Of a stretch of 64,000 bases of DNA, positions 12,370 to 22,869 are shown piece by piece. Position 1 is the first letter of the stretch. Each line of letters starts with the position of its first letter. A program made the translations under genes and the position numbers. This stretch comes from Amphimedon queenslandica (Eukaryota > Porifera > Demospongiae > Haplosclerida > Niphatidae), in NCBI RefSeq assembly GCF_000090795.2, contig NW_003546303.1, positions 260,762-324,761 of the forward strand, written 5' to 3'. The notes beneath the pieces are model-generated. The model saw only the letters and a program-made list of their open reading frames with translations. It ran no database searches and was not told the DNA's origin.

Positions 12370-13077
12370 GAATCATTATTCGCGCAAACTTAAAGTATGC
12401 CCAGTACACTCAATTAATCCATAAATCATGCATCCAAAAAGCAAAAAATTAAAAAAAATTAAAAATGAGTTTCCTAACAGGTAACTTTGTACGGTATCTT
12501 AGCAGACACTGCACTACAGACCCACTCCCAACAACACTGTCCTCCCACTGTGCTATAGCCGAAACAGCATCATTTTTTGTCCAGATAAACGGTAAAAGTT
12601 GTGACCCTCCTTCATTATGAACTGCAGTGTGCTCTTGCTTGTTCTGCCATAGCAGAATTAACGCTAAATACTGTACTGTTCAATGTCAAAAGTTTCTGTA
12701 ACCACAGCAGCTGCACATAAGGACTCAAAGTTGCTTTCAGAAAAAGGACAGCATTGCCAAAGTCTTAGATTCAAACAAAAATTGCCTGAATAAAAGACAT
12801 TTTTCCCTTTCTTTCTGTATATATATATATGTAGTAATTATAACCATACTTAAAGCATACATCAGTCACTCAACAACTGGCATTTGAATCAAAAGAAGTT
12901 GTTTTTATTGGACAGCAAGCCTTAGACATTGAAAGGAATGCCGAGTGCTACGGAAATTATCTGAATAATAAAAAGCCACCAATCAATTCTAGATAAAAAT
13001 ATAGGACTTAACAATATCAGATAGCCCTTTGAATCATCACATTTTTTAGCTTCTTTGATAATTTTTAATATGCAAAT
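12370..13077 (-). repeat. Duplicate of 5700-6400 array segment
   Basis: Colinear with 5700-6400, including the block with a run of CAACAACACTGTCCTCCCA near 12529 and the exon-like blocks after it. It ends where the 237-bp MITE was inserted; the block resumes after the MITE at about 13319. Confidence 0.6.
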
Positions 13078-13314
13078 GTGACCATAATCGACAAAAGGTA
13101 CCTTATGGCGGATAGGAAAATTAGTCTTTATAGCCTAAAAAATCCAATTTCCTGAGCTCCATTTATCATAAAACTGCTCCAGAGGATGCAAAAAGTTACT
13201 ATGTAACTTTAAGAAACAATTGTTGACCAGCAGAGCACTCACAGGTTGTTATTTTTCATTATAATGATGAGTTTAAAAATCCGCCATAAGGTACCTTTTG
13301 TCAATTATGGTCAC
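13078..13314. mobile_element. 237-bp MITE, family M237, copy 1
   Basis: Terminal inverted repeats of about 38 bp begin GTGACCATAATCGACAAAAG and end in the complement of GTGACCATAATTGACAAAAG. A 4-bp AAAT flanks both ends (13074-13077 and 13315-13318). Two more copies lie at 24954-25180 and 30653-30889. No coding capacity. AT-rich 4-bp target duplications do not fix the superfamily. Confidence 0.85.
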
Positions 13315-13318
13315 AAAT

Positions 13319-14535
13319 AATGCAATTTTATAATTTTTACGTAAATTTATTTACAGATACTGGCACGAAATTATATAAAAATGAAATAATATTTCAGCAC
13401 ATACTTATTGAGTATATACTAAATTTAATTTATTTATCATAAGTTACTCCTGGTGATACAGTGGCATGAACCCGCATAACAATGTCAGTATGTAGTTTTT
13501 CATAAGAAGCTTTAGAATTGACTATAAATTTCTATCTTTTTTAACAAAACTTCAGCCATGGCAACATTATTACTAAATACTGTAATATTCAATGTCTAAA
13601 GTCACTGTCACCACAGCAGATACATACATGGACTAAAGTCGCCTTAAGAAAAAGTACAGCATTGCAAAAGCCTTGAATATGACCAACAATTGCCTGAATA
13701 TAAGACAAATTGATCCCTTTCTTCCTGTGTATATATGGGTATTAATTATAACGACAATCTTCAGTCACTCCATAACTGCTGTGTGAATCAGTAGAAGTTG
13801 TCATTCTTCATCCAGCGAGCCGCAGACATTGAAAGGAGTGCCAAATGCCAACAAAATATATGAAATAACAAATAGCCTTACATCAATTCTAAATGGAAAT
13901 GTAGTACTTAACAATATCTAATAGTTTTTTGAATCATCAGATTTTTTAAATAACTTCGCTAATTTCTAAAATGTAATAATTATAATTATACACAAAAATT
14001 ATCAATGAACAATATATTGATAAGTGCGAAGCAAAATGCCATCATGCACGCTAGTGAACATGCTTTGGGACTACAAACTTTTTATCAGCATCCCCTGGGC
14101 CAAAATAAACTTTTCTTTTGAAAGCTCTCAATAAATCTTTGAGAAGCCTCTTTTTGGCATTTTTTTGCTATCACTGGTAGATCAAATGATTCCGTAACCA
14201 CAGCAGCAGCATATAAGGCCTAAAAGTCAGCTTCAGAAAAAGTACAGCATTGCCTTATCCTAGTATTGCGCCAAAAATTGACCGACAACTAGTGTTTGAA
14301 TCAAGAGAAGTTATCATTTTTTGGCCTTAGGAAGCCTTACACATCGAAACGAATGCCAAGTACTTCGGAAATGATTGGAATAACAAACAGTGTCCAATCA
14401 ATTCTAGATTAAGATGTAGGACTTAAAAATACATATGTTTCTTCAAATCATCAGATTTTGTTAGCTACTTTGATAATTTATAAATGCAATAATTATCATC
14501 GTACTTAAATTGAATAATTATAAGTGAACAATGTA
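13319..14535 (-). pseudogene. Array family fragments between MITE and pogo element
   Basis: Two successive, strongly decayed sets of middle blocks (13440-13990 and 14020-14510), each with the exon-like FDADK or Cys-motif neighbourhoods recognisable only from sister copies. No frame is open beyond about 50 codons. Confidence 0.4.
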
Positions 14536-14753
14536 CCGTATAGACGATAAATTTTGCGGGAATTTAATTTTGCGTTTTAAAAGTAAACGCATAATTTCAA
14601 ACCGTAAAATAAAAATCACATGGGCTTAATGGGCGTGTATCATTAGCATTGTTTGTACGCGTGTACGTCAAAAAATTCCTCTCTTTCAGTACTTTTCCAG
14701 GGATACAATGAAACCGACAAAACCTTAGCTGTTTTTTTCTGTCAAAAAAAAAA

Positions 14754-16116
14754 GTGGTAGCTGATATTGTCAAAGAATCCAGGAAAAGAGGTCGTGGCCA
14801 GTACAACAAGTACAGCCCAGAAAACAGTGCAGCTATTAGGAATTATACAGCGGAGAATGGGCCAAGAAGAGCTTGTAATCATTTTTCTAAAGTATATGGA
14901 AGAAATATTCCAGAAAGTACAGCCAAGAAGTTTAGAGGAGAGTATTTTGAAGAGTTGAAAACCTGTGTTGAATCTGTTGACTCGAAGGGTGACGGTCTGT
15001 GTCCATCTACTGGTGTTACAGTTTTGCCTACAAAGAGACAGGGGAGACCTCTTCTTCTTGGTGACAAGTTAGATTAATGCATCCAAGGCTACATTAAAGA
15101 GACTAGAAAGACTGTTGGTGTGATTAACACTTCCGTCGCTGTTGCTATGGCCATGGGTATTGTTTTTGCTAAAAATCCATCATTGCTCTGTCAAAATGGT
15201 GGTCATTTGTCTATCACTTCTTGGGCAAAGTCATTGATGAAGAGGATGGGATATGTAAAAAGAAAATGCTCAAATGCTGCGAAGGTGACAGTGGATGATT
15301 TTGAACTAGTGAAAGAATTTTTGGCTGACATCTCAGCAGAAGTTTTAATGTTTGATATACCTATACAATTAGTGTTTAACTGGGATCAAACCTGAATGAA
15401 ACTCATCCCTACAGGGGAGTGGACGATGCATCAGGCTAAAGATAAGCTTTTCCCTAATAAACATTCTGATGATAAGCGACAAATTACAGGTGTCTTTGCA
15501 GTGACTGCAACTGCTCAGTATCTTTCTCCACAGCTGATTTACCAGGGAAAACAGTGCGTTGTCATCCCAAGATTACTGGCCCACCAGGATGGGATATATG
15601 GCATATCAAAAATCACTGGTCAACTGAGGAAACCATGATCAGGTATTTGGAGAAGATAATTATTCCTTTCTTGAACGAAAAAAGAGCAGAGTTAGGCCTT
15701 TCAGCTTTATATCCAACTCTTGCTATATATATATATATGACAGTTTTAAGGGCCAAACCACTCCAGCTGTGAAAGCGGTACTGAATAAACACAATATAAG
15801 AAGTGTGATTGTTCCACCCAATTGTACTGACACATTACAACCCCTAGATATTTCGATTAACAAGCCAATGAAGAGTGAACTGAAAAAGAACTTTCAGCAT
15901 TGGTATGCTGAAGAAGTAAGAAAGCAGTTAAGAGAATCACCTGGCATAGAATCTATTTAAGTTGACGTTTCATCTGCTGCTGTCAAACGCAGAAGTGCTG
16001 GTTGGATTATATCTACTTTTAATTCAGTTTAAGACCGTCCTCAACTTGCAATCAATGGATTTAAAAAGGCTGGAATTATAGATGCAATTACTAGTGTTTT
16101 AAGTTATATCTTATAA
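14754..16116 (+). pseudogene. Pogo/Tigger-like transposase, broken
   Basis: Encodes a DDE-superfamily transposase that would cut and paste the element. Seen: a basic helix-turn-helix-like N-terminus (about residues 10-70, with YSPENSAAIRNYTAENG and PESTAKKFRGEY), the LPTKRQGRPLLLGD linker, then the catalytic core with NWDQ (first Asp, near 15386), YDSF (second Asp, near 15739) and CTDTLQPLDISINKPMK (third acidic position, near 15840). The order and wording match a pogo-like family I remember from sponges, cnidarians and fish. Damage: in-frame stops at 15075, 15393, 15958 and about 16030; one frameshift near 15560-15600; another at a TA run near 15722-15738. No ATG opens the first segment, so the start is unknown. 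Confidence 0.85.
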
Positions 16117-16209
16117 TAAATTGATAGATTAATAATATTTACAATAATAATAATAATAAATGAACCAAGAATTGATGAACTACTTAAATAATAGCATTAA
16201 TGATAGTAA

Positions 16210-17174
16210 TTATATAGGTAATGGTGAAAGTTCTGCCTTCTCAAAACAAGGGAGTAAGTGATGTCTCATTTCCTTTTCATTGAATTTTTGAGTTATTCCA
16301 TGAGCCAATGCAGTGCAAGTGGCAATTGCAAACACAGCACAGTCAGAAATTGCTTTTTGTAATTGTGGTACTTCCAAGGTCACTGAAATACCTCCTCCAA
16401 ATACTTGACATTACAAATTCATTGTCAAAACATCAATAGATCTGTACATTGATTAAAACAACTTCACTTCACGTAGTAGACAGTCTAGTGTGGAAGCAAC
16501 AATCCAGTGGTTGGTTTTGATATGAAGAAACTGAAGTGCTCTTGTACCAGAAGGAATGGGATCTTTTACATTTGGAAGAATCAAAGTTAACAATTATCCT
16601 GAGAGGTTTGGGAACTGTTTCTTTAGTAATCGTTGAGCTGCGTTTATGTCAGTATCACTGAGCCATTTCCCATTATGATCCTTTTGTCATCTTCACTTAA
16701 CAGCTGTACATCACAATGACTAAGTGCAGGCAACTGATTTAGTTGGGTGTTGTTATAACTGTTAATTTCTATCTTTAATTTCTTCTTTGGTGGAGAAATC
16801 ACACCAGATTTACTAGTACTCTTCAGAGTTACTGGATGACATAATATTTTTTGACTTTGTCAACGTCCTTTCTTTTTCCTCGAAAAGTCAACTTACAAGG
16901 AACTTCCAAACCTCCTTGTGGTAAATCTAATGTATGGCATCGTTCTCCTGTAATCGTACAAATTATAATGGCATCTTCTTTGTCAAGAAATAGCGAGTAT
17001 GCTGCTGAGATCTTTCTTGGTATATGTCCGACGACGTCCACACCTTTCATTATGGCAACTGCATAAGGATCATGAGAGTTGCTTGCTTCTTTGTGACATT
17101 CTAGTGACAGGATCCCAGTTTTCCTTGTAGATATGATGCCCTCTCACACAGCTATTGATTGTTACAAAATCCAT
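16210..17174 (-). pseudogene. HIRAN domain plus C48/Ulp1-like protease, transposon cargo
   Basis: Reading starts at an ATG at 17174 (MDFVTINSCVRGHHIY), in a plausible HIRAN start. The HIRAN core follows: ECHKEASNSHDPYAVAIM, then VVGHIPRKISAAYSLFL, and DLPQGGLEVPCKLTFRGK near 16900. HIRAN domains bind DNA ends or damaged DNA in SWI/SNF proteins such as HLTF. Further on come LLSEDDKRIIMG, DINAAQRLLKKQFPNLSG (about 16640-16590), FLHIKTNHWIVAST (about 16530) and SDCAVFAIATCTALAHG (about 16350), then MRHHLLPCFEKAELSP before a stop at 16210. NHW and Q..DC match the His and Gln/Cys motifs of C48 (SUMO-protease-like) peptidases. There are about two frameshifts and four in-frame stops, so this copy is dead. 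It lies wholly inside the transposon's inverted repeats. Confidence 0.75.
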
Positions 17175-17329
17175 CAACGATCTTGACGTACACGTGGCGT
17201 ATAAGTGGGCGGGGTCAAGAAAACGTGGCCAAATTGCATAATTTTAATTCGCAAAAATTAAAAACATTTAAAATAATTTATTGAAAACGCAAAATTAAAT
17301 TGCCGCAAAATTTTCTGTCTATAACGGTA

Positions 17330-19257
17330 TCAAGTTGCATGGTACACTAAAGGTTTACCAAGTCTATGTGACTGTTTTGATAAAATACCAAATCAATAAA
17401 GTATATTCAGTACAATGGCATTCACAACATTACTACTATTAACAAAGTAAATGGAGATAATGACAATGTAGAAGAACAGTAACTACCATCCTTTAGCACA
17501 TGGTGCCTCTAAGGCTAAATAAACTTTATAACTGCAATGATAGTGTATCGTAAAATTTTTATACTGATAAAAAACACCAGCCAGCAGTACTATAATGATC
17601 GCCAGGGTATAGTTAACAGTGCCTGCTCCAACTATACCAAATGGATAGAAATGACGCTAAGCAGTGGGGGTGAAAAGGATAAGTAACTTAATTTATTAAT
17701 GTTTCATGGTTCAGGAGCATGCAATACTATAGACAGCACATTACACTCAACTTTTATATAAAAGTTGTTTTTGGACAATAACATGCAAACATAGAACATG
17801 TTTTGGGACAATAAGCTATTTATCACCATCAAATGGGCCAACATCAATATCTAAAAGTTCTCAAGGATTTTTTGAAATGCCTTTTTGCTGTCACTAGTTG
17901 ATCAAATATTTCTGTAACCACAGCAGCTTCATAGAGGGACTTATCATTATTATTCTCAATACTAAAAGAAGTTTTAAAATTTAGCAAAGGTTATAACACA
18001 AATGCAATGTAATACTGTTTTAGATTGCAAAAAGCAGAAGCTTACGAGAATTAAGGCCTTGAAAATGACTGTAAACATATCTGCTAAATTTTTCCACTAC
18101 ACAGTATTACATGATTTTTATTGCTTTTGTGTTATACAACTGCTTTAACAATTCGATTGGGTTCATGATATGTGAAGAACTCTGACAGTTGCCACTGCAA
18201 GCCCAATTTCAGAACTACTACATATACATACGCATTGTCTGTTTCATAAGTAAAACGCCAATACCAAAAATGACAACTTTTTGTCAAAGTCCAATGCAGT
18301 TTTGGGCAAAATACCTGCATGTTGATTTGTAATTGGTATTTTGTTTTGCCATCAATTTGAATCTGCATCAAAAGTGACATTGTCATCAGTAGGATATTTG
18401 TCTCCTTTAAGGACAAGGGGCACATTGATCAGTCATCCATTTTTTGAAATCAGTCATAATAAGCCAACTGGCTCAGGAATGTTAGGTGGAATGATATTGA
18501 CAATGCTCTTCAACCAAACTTACGAGACAGCAACTGAGTGCTTCAGAGGCAGATACATGTTCCCGTGAAATGGCAGATGCAGCAATTTCCTTAGCAAGAA
18601 AAATGAAGATTACTTCTGTGAACATGCTTTGCCACAATCAACTTTTTATCAGCATCCAATGAACAAACATGAAGTTCCTTTTTAAACTGTTTACAGGTGT
18701 ACCATAATTAGTATTGTTCTATATTTCAACTACAATAGTGAAATATAATTGTTGAAGGGTAAATTAGATGCGTAATTTAATTGATTAATTTATCATGGAT
18801 CAGAAGCAAGTAATACTATACAATGTCCATTACCAACCCCTTATATTTAACTTTAATTTTAAAGAATTCATTTCCATAGCACCCATCATAAAAGCTAGTG
18901 AACATGCTTTGGGACAATAAATTTTTTATTAGCATGTAATGGGCCAACATCAAGTCTCTTTTAAGAAGTTCTTCATGACACATTGAAATGCCATTTTTGG
19001 GCAACTTTTCCCATCAATGGTTGATCGAATATTTTTGTAACCACAGCAGCTGCATAAAAGGAATCAAAGTCGGCTTTAGAAAAAGTACAGTGTTGCCTTA
19101 GATTGGGATTGGACCAAAAATTGCCTGAATAAAAGACTTTCTTTTTGTATAATATATGTAGTAATTATAAACACAATTAAAGCATTCTTCAGTCACTTTA
19201 CAACTGCTATTTGAATAAGTGGAAGTAACATGTGTATGTCATTTTTGGCCAGCAAGG
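17330..19257 (-). pseudogene. Array gene copy 4 and fragments
   Basis: Resumes the array directly after the transposon. The block at 18120-18680 aligns with 1-540 (same subfamily): it contains GKTKYQLQINMQVFCPKLHW on the minus strand, the subfamily version of the TKYQLQ core. Middle blocks follow at 17400-17680, 17760-18110 and 18680-19257. All frames are interrupted. The left boundary of the large inverted duplication falls at about 19259. Confidence 0.5.
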
Positions 19258-19669
19258 CCTAGGACATTAAAATGAGTGCCAAGTGCTAAGAAAATGCTAA
19301 AAATAAGAAACAGTCTTCAATCAATTCTAAATGAAAACATAGGGCTTAACAATATCTGATAGTTTAGTGAATCATCACATTTTTTACTACTTTAATAAGT
19401 TCTAAAATGCAGTAATCATCATGATACTGAAATACATAGTGAACAATGTTTTGATTAGTGATTAAAGACACAGTACACTAAAGGCCTCCCCATTCTATTT
19501 GACTGTTTTGATAAAGTATCAAAGTAACAAAGCTGTACTATAGTCAGTATAATGGCCTTTACAATATTACTACTATTGACAAAGTAAATTGAGATATAAT
19601 GACAATGCAAAACAGTAACTCAAATCATTGAGCACAAGGTGCCTCCTATGCTAGAGGACCTCCAATCCA

Positions 19670-19885
19670 TTGAGAATACACAAGCACTTTCTATTCAGGT
19701 ATTGCTTGATATTACCCCTCTTTACACAAAGGACAAGATCAATTACTAACTTTGCATGTCCCACAGATATTATGTCCACAGCAGCTCACCAGATGAGGAT
19801 ATGTCAAAATATTAAGACAAACTGGATATGCTATATCGATATGCTCAGGCAATTCTTTAACACAAAAAAAATAATGTGACTCTAA
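19670..19885 (-). pseudogene. RING-finger exon remnant, left arm
   Basis: On the minus strand: LPEHIDIAYPVCLNILTYPH, LVSCCGHNICGTC, then SCPLCKEG after a stop. The CxxxxxxxH..CCGH..CGTC..CPLC arrangement is a C3HC4 RING finger, normally an E3 ubiquitin ligase domain that binds an E2. The first zinc ligand position is Tyr here and in the right-arm copy. Two in-frame stops interrupt it. It sits at the N-terminal side of the array family's block order, so the intact ancestor was probably a RING-first protein. In the tandem units A and B this exon has been deleted. Confidence 0.7.
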
Positions 19886-21184
19886 GAAATTTCAATGAAT
19901 TTTGAAATTATTATTATTAAAGACTTAGAATCTAACCACCTGATAGATTATGTAACTGATTTTGCCCATACAGACATACATGTACAGAAAAATGCAATTA
20001 AGTACTGTTTTACTTGGAAAAAAGCAGACTCTTACAGAAATATATGCCCTGAAAATGACTACAACTGACTCAGTGCATGATATTGACAGTTGTCTTAATC
20101 CATACTTACGAGATAGCAAATTGAGTGCTGCAGAGGCAGATATAGATGTTCCAATGTAATGGTAGACAAAGCCATTTCATAGCAAATAAAGATCACTTCT
20201 GCAAACACGCTTTGCTACAATTAACTTTATATCAGCATTCAATGGGACAATCACAAGTTTCCTTTTGAAACAGTTTAAAATGATGCACCATAATCAGTAT
20301 AATCATACAGTATGGTAACGCCTTTCATGATATTATTACTATTGACATAGTAAATGGAGTTATTGCCTATGCAGAAAAACAGTAGCTCCCATCGTTTAGC
20401 ACACAAGGCCTCCAAGGCTAGGTAAAATTTTGATAACCAGCCTGCAGTATTACAATCATTGCAAATAGTATTGTTCACAGTGCTTGTTTCAGGTATACCA
20501 AATGATACAAATGACGCAGTGAGGTTAAAAAGATGAGTAATTTTAATTTATTAATTTATTGTGGTTCACAAGAAAGCAATACTACAATTTTATAAAGTGC
20601 ATTACACACAACTTTTATTTAACATTAATTTTTAAGAATTCGTTTACATAGTGTGATGCAAAATGCCACCATACCAGCTAGAGAACATGCTTTAGGACAA
20701 TAAACTTTTTATCAGCATCAAATGGGCCAACATCAATGTTCTCAATGATTGTTGCAAATGCTTTTTTTGCCGTCATTGCTTGATCAAATATTTCTCTAAC
20801 CACATAAGTTGCACATAAGGACTTAAAGTCGCCTTCAGAAATGGTACAACAAAGCTAAATCATTGGATTGGACCAAAAATTGCCTAAATAAAAGACATTT
20901 TTCCCTTTCTTTTCTTATCTCATCTGCATATAAGAATTACAGCCATAATTAAAGTATTCTTGTGTCACTCTACAACCGGTATTTTGAATCATATCATTTC
21001 TTTGCCAGGAAGCCGTAGACATTGAAAGGAGTGCCAAATGCTATGCTATGAAAATAATCAGAATGAAAAACTGCATCAAATCAATTCTAGATGAAAATGT
21101 ATATCTCTTTGAATCATTGGATTTTTTACCTTCTTTGATTATTTCTAAAATGCAATAATTATCAGGATACTTAAAAATTACAAT
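19886..21184 (-). pseudogene. Array family middle blocks, left arm
   Basis: A shortened C-terminal block at 19990-20255, the 260-bp block at 20270-20530 (minus frame with NNTICNDCNTAGWLSKFYLA, mirrored at 52884-52950) and further blocks at 20600-21170. These are the outermost family members carried into the inverted duplication, which explains the same fragments at 52.2-53.4 kb on the plus strand. Confidence 0.5.
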
Positions 21185-21186
21185 TA

Positions 21187-21378
21187 CTGTATAGTTAAAT
21201 TTTAGTGGGTTAATATTTTCGTTGTTTGCTCTGGGTGGGGCAATTCCTGGTTTAATTATGTGGTTGACAGTTTACGTAGCCAGTAAGGGGAAGGCACTTC
21301 AATGATTTCGTTGGTTTAAATTTCGTGGGCCACGAAACCCACGAAATTTGCATTCCACGAAAATTTCAAGCTATATGG
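21187..21378. mobile_element. 192-bp TA-flanked MITE, left arm
   Basis: Inverted ends, left CTGTATAGTTAAATTTTAGT and right (other strand) CCATATAGCTTGAAATTTTC, flanked by TA. Present in both arms (51983-52175), so it was inserted before the inverted duplication. The TA flank and CCRTATAG-like ends suggest a Tc1/mariner-superfamily origin. Confidence 0.75.
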
Positions 21379-21544
21379 TATTAGTGAACAATGTTTTGAT
21401 TAGTGGTACTGCAAGGTTGTAAGTAAAATCCATACATTCCTTTCTCATAACATCAACTCTTTCTTTCTTTCTTACTAGATGCCAGTGCTTAAATCTTGGG
21501 TCAACAAATGAAGCAAGACTAATAGTATTTTAAAATATCTACCT

Positions 21545-21965
21545 TCTGCTGGCTCCAGTATGCTTTTAACATAATATCGTACTGGAATAACTGCTGATGC
21601 TGTAACTTGTTATTCTCCAGCAAGAGCATCAGTTAAAGTTGACAATGGCTCATGTATATCATAAACCACTTCTCAAGTTGCATATGCAAAATCATTAGGC
21701 ATTTTATGCTAATACATGTACTTCCTTTCATCTGTAATGACAGCAGATAGTGCTCACTGCTGCTCTAGTATACAAGAAATCATGAAAAATGTAGACCCCT
21801 ATCAAGTAGATACATGTATGTCTCGCATAACTATGGTGAAATATATCAACCAAACAATGACACGATGTAAATGCTCTCTGTACCAGTTGAATGTCTAGTC
21901 ATTTCTTAATCACAAGATCAAAATTGTGACCAAAGCAGCACACTCTGACAATGTTTGAATTGCAA
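21545..21965 (-). pseudogene. hAT-like transposase remnant, left arm
   Basis: Minus-strand exons. The first (about 21960-21830) contains CFGHNFDLVIKK and AFTSCHCLVDIFHHS, like the conserved Cys/His-asparagine segment of hAT and ZBED transposases. The second (about 21715-21545) contains EPLSTLTDALAGE and VTASAVIPVRYYVKSILEPA, matching the 'PF..AT..LSGE.YVT.S.VIP' segment of the same family, and ends at a GTAGAT donor. Several stops interrupt both, and the insertion-domain region between them is missing or unrecognisable. The same exons lie at 51420-51818 on the plus strand. Confidence 0.55.
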
Positions 21966-22190
21966 ATTAATCAATTGTACTTACGAAGAGATTGCCTGCA
22001 TTGCTGCCATTACTAAGTAAACATGTGCTGTGACAGGCTTGATTAAACAATAATTGTTGTATTAAAAAAGAACATATATGTGGTTTTTCTTATAAATAAC
22101 AGTTAAATAATCGCAAAACCGGTTTATCACAGACACTTAGAGCAAGTCATCATTGCATTCCGTTGAGGTGGAATGCTGCAGGTAGCATAA

Positions 22191-22481
22191 AGGGACACGT
22201 TCACAGAAGTAGAGTGGATGCATGCGTCACTGTACAGGGAGTAGACAGACCAATCAGGTGTAGAACCAGAAATAGGCATCTTTAGAACACTTGTTTTACC
22301 AGTATTAGCTCTTTTACAACCTGAAGACCCTCTCTTAGGTATAGAAACACCAGAAACATTACCAGTAGCTATTTTCCTAATTTTAATGGCGCAGCCACAA
22401 TTATCAATAATAAACATGATGCTATCTTGAAAAATACTGCTTTTTCAAAATACATGTATTTGCTTCGAAGAACATGTCCCT
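22191..22481. mobile_element. TTAA-type MITE, left arm
   Basis: The ends read AGGGACACGTTCACAGAAG and, on the other strand, AGGGACATGTTCTTCG, bordered by TTAA (22482-22485) or its decayed form ATAA (22187-22190). TTAA targets fit piggyBac or Kolobok elements. The matching copy in the right arm is 50615-50911. The 96-codon frame at 22127-22417 lies mostly within it and is not counted as a gene. Confidence 0.7.
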
Positions 22482-22869
22482 TTAACCAATGTACCTTAAA
22501 CAAGTCACACTTATTATAGACAGTATTACATACTGTAACAAGAAATTACTATTATTATGAGTTTAAAAATGGTGCAATACTGCTACAACTTTACAATTGC
22601 CTTTTACCACTGCTGAATGGAATGAAATTTCGGAGGGAGTTAAATTTGGCAAATTGCAAAATTTTGGTGATTGGCAAATTTCAAATGTGCCGAATTAGTG
22701 GCTAAGTGCCACTGACCAAGAGCATATTTGGTCAAAATGGTAGATTTTAAATTTTGGCAAATGGGTATCAAAACACCAATTTTATTTCACTACACAATTT
22801 CCTTCTACACGGTACTTCAAATCATGTAATCTATATTATTAGTATTATTATCTATTGCTATTACGTACC

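Larger units (their letters stand above)
14536..17327. mobile_element. Pogo-like DNA transposon with HIRAN-protease second gene
   Basis: The 2.79-kb element is bounded by imperfect inverted repeats of about 45 bp: the left starts CCGTATAGACGATAAATTTT and the right, read on the other strand, CCGTTATAGACAGAAAATTT. TA dinucleotides flank it (14534-14535 and 17328-17329), as expected for Tc1/mariner/pogo insertion. It carries a transposase gene on the plus strand (14754-16116) and a converging gene on the minus strand (17174-16210), with about 95 bp between their stops. Both are interrupted, so the copy is dead. The element lies inside the array, whose sequence resumes at 17330. Confidence 0.88.
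1..19257 (-). repeat. Degenerate array of a minus-strand gene family
   Basis: Several sequence blocks recur in the same order and orientation. One encodes on the minus strand a peptide like FDADKKFIVPKHV followed by YRSN (near 510, 2490, 2960, 5270, 7380, 7860, 10570, 11010, 11880, 14090, 17830, 18650 and 18930). A second, rich in hydrophobic codons, lies near 1820, 3420, 6350, 6720, 8640, 13040, 13940, 14450 and 19380. A third, reading like VTETFDQP in its best copies, lies near 1400, 3060, 6020, 7950, 11110, 12690, 13600, 14200, 17910 and 19030. The reading order on the minus strand is the same in each unit, so these are paralogous multi-exon gene copies. Nearly all frames are interrupted. 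I do not recognise the family. Confidence 0.75.

Noticed and set aside
22127-22417. 96-codon minus frame sharing peptides with 50750-50944
   Set aside because: Both lie largely inside the TTAA-type MITE present in the two arms, so the similarity reflects duplicated DNA rather than protein conservation.
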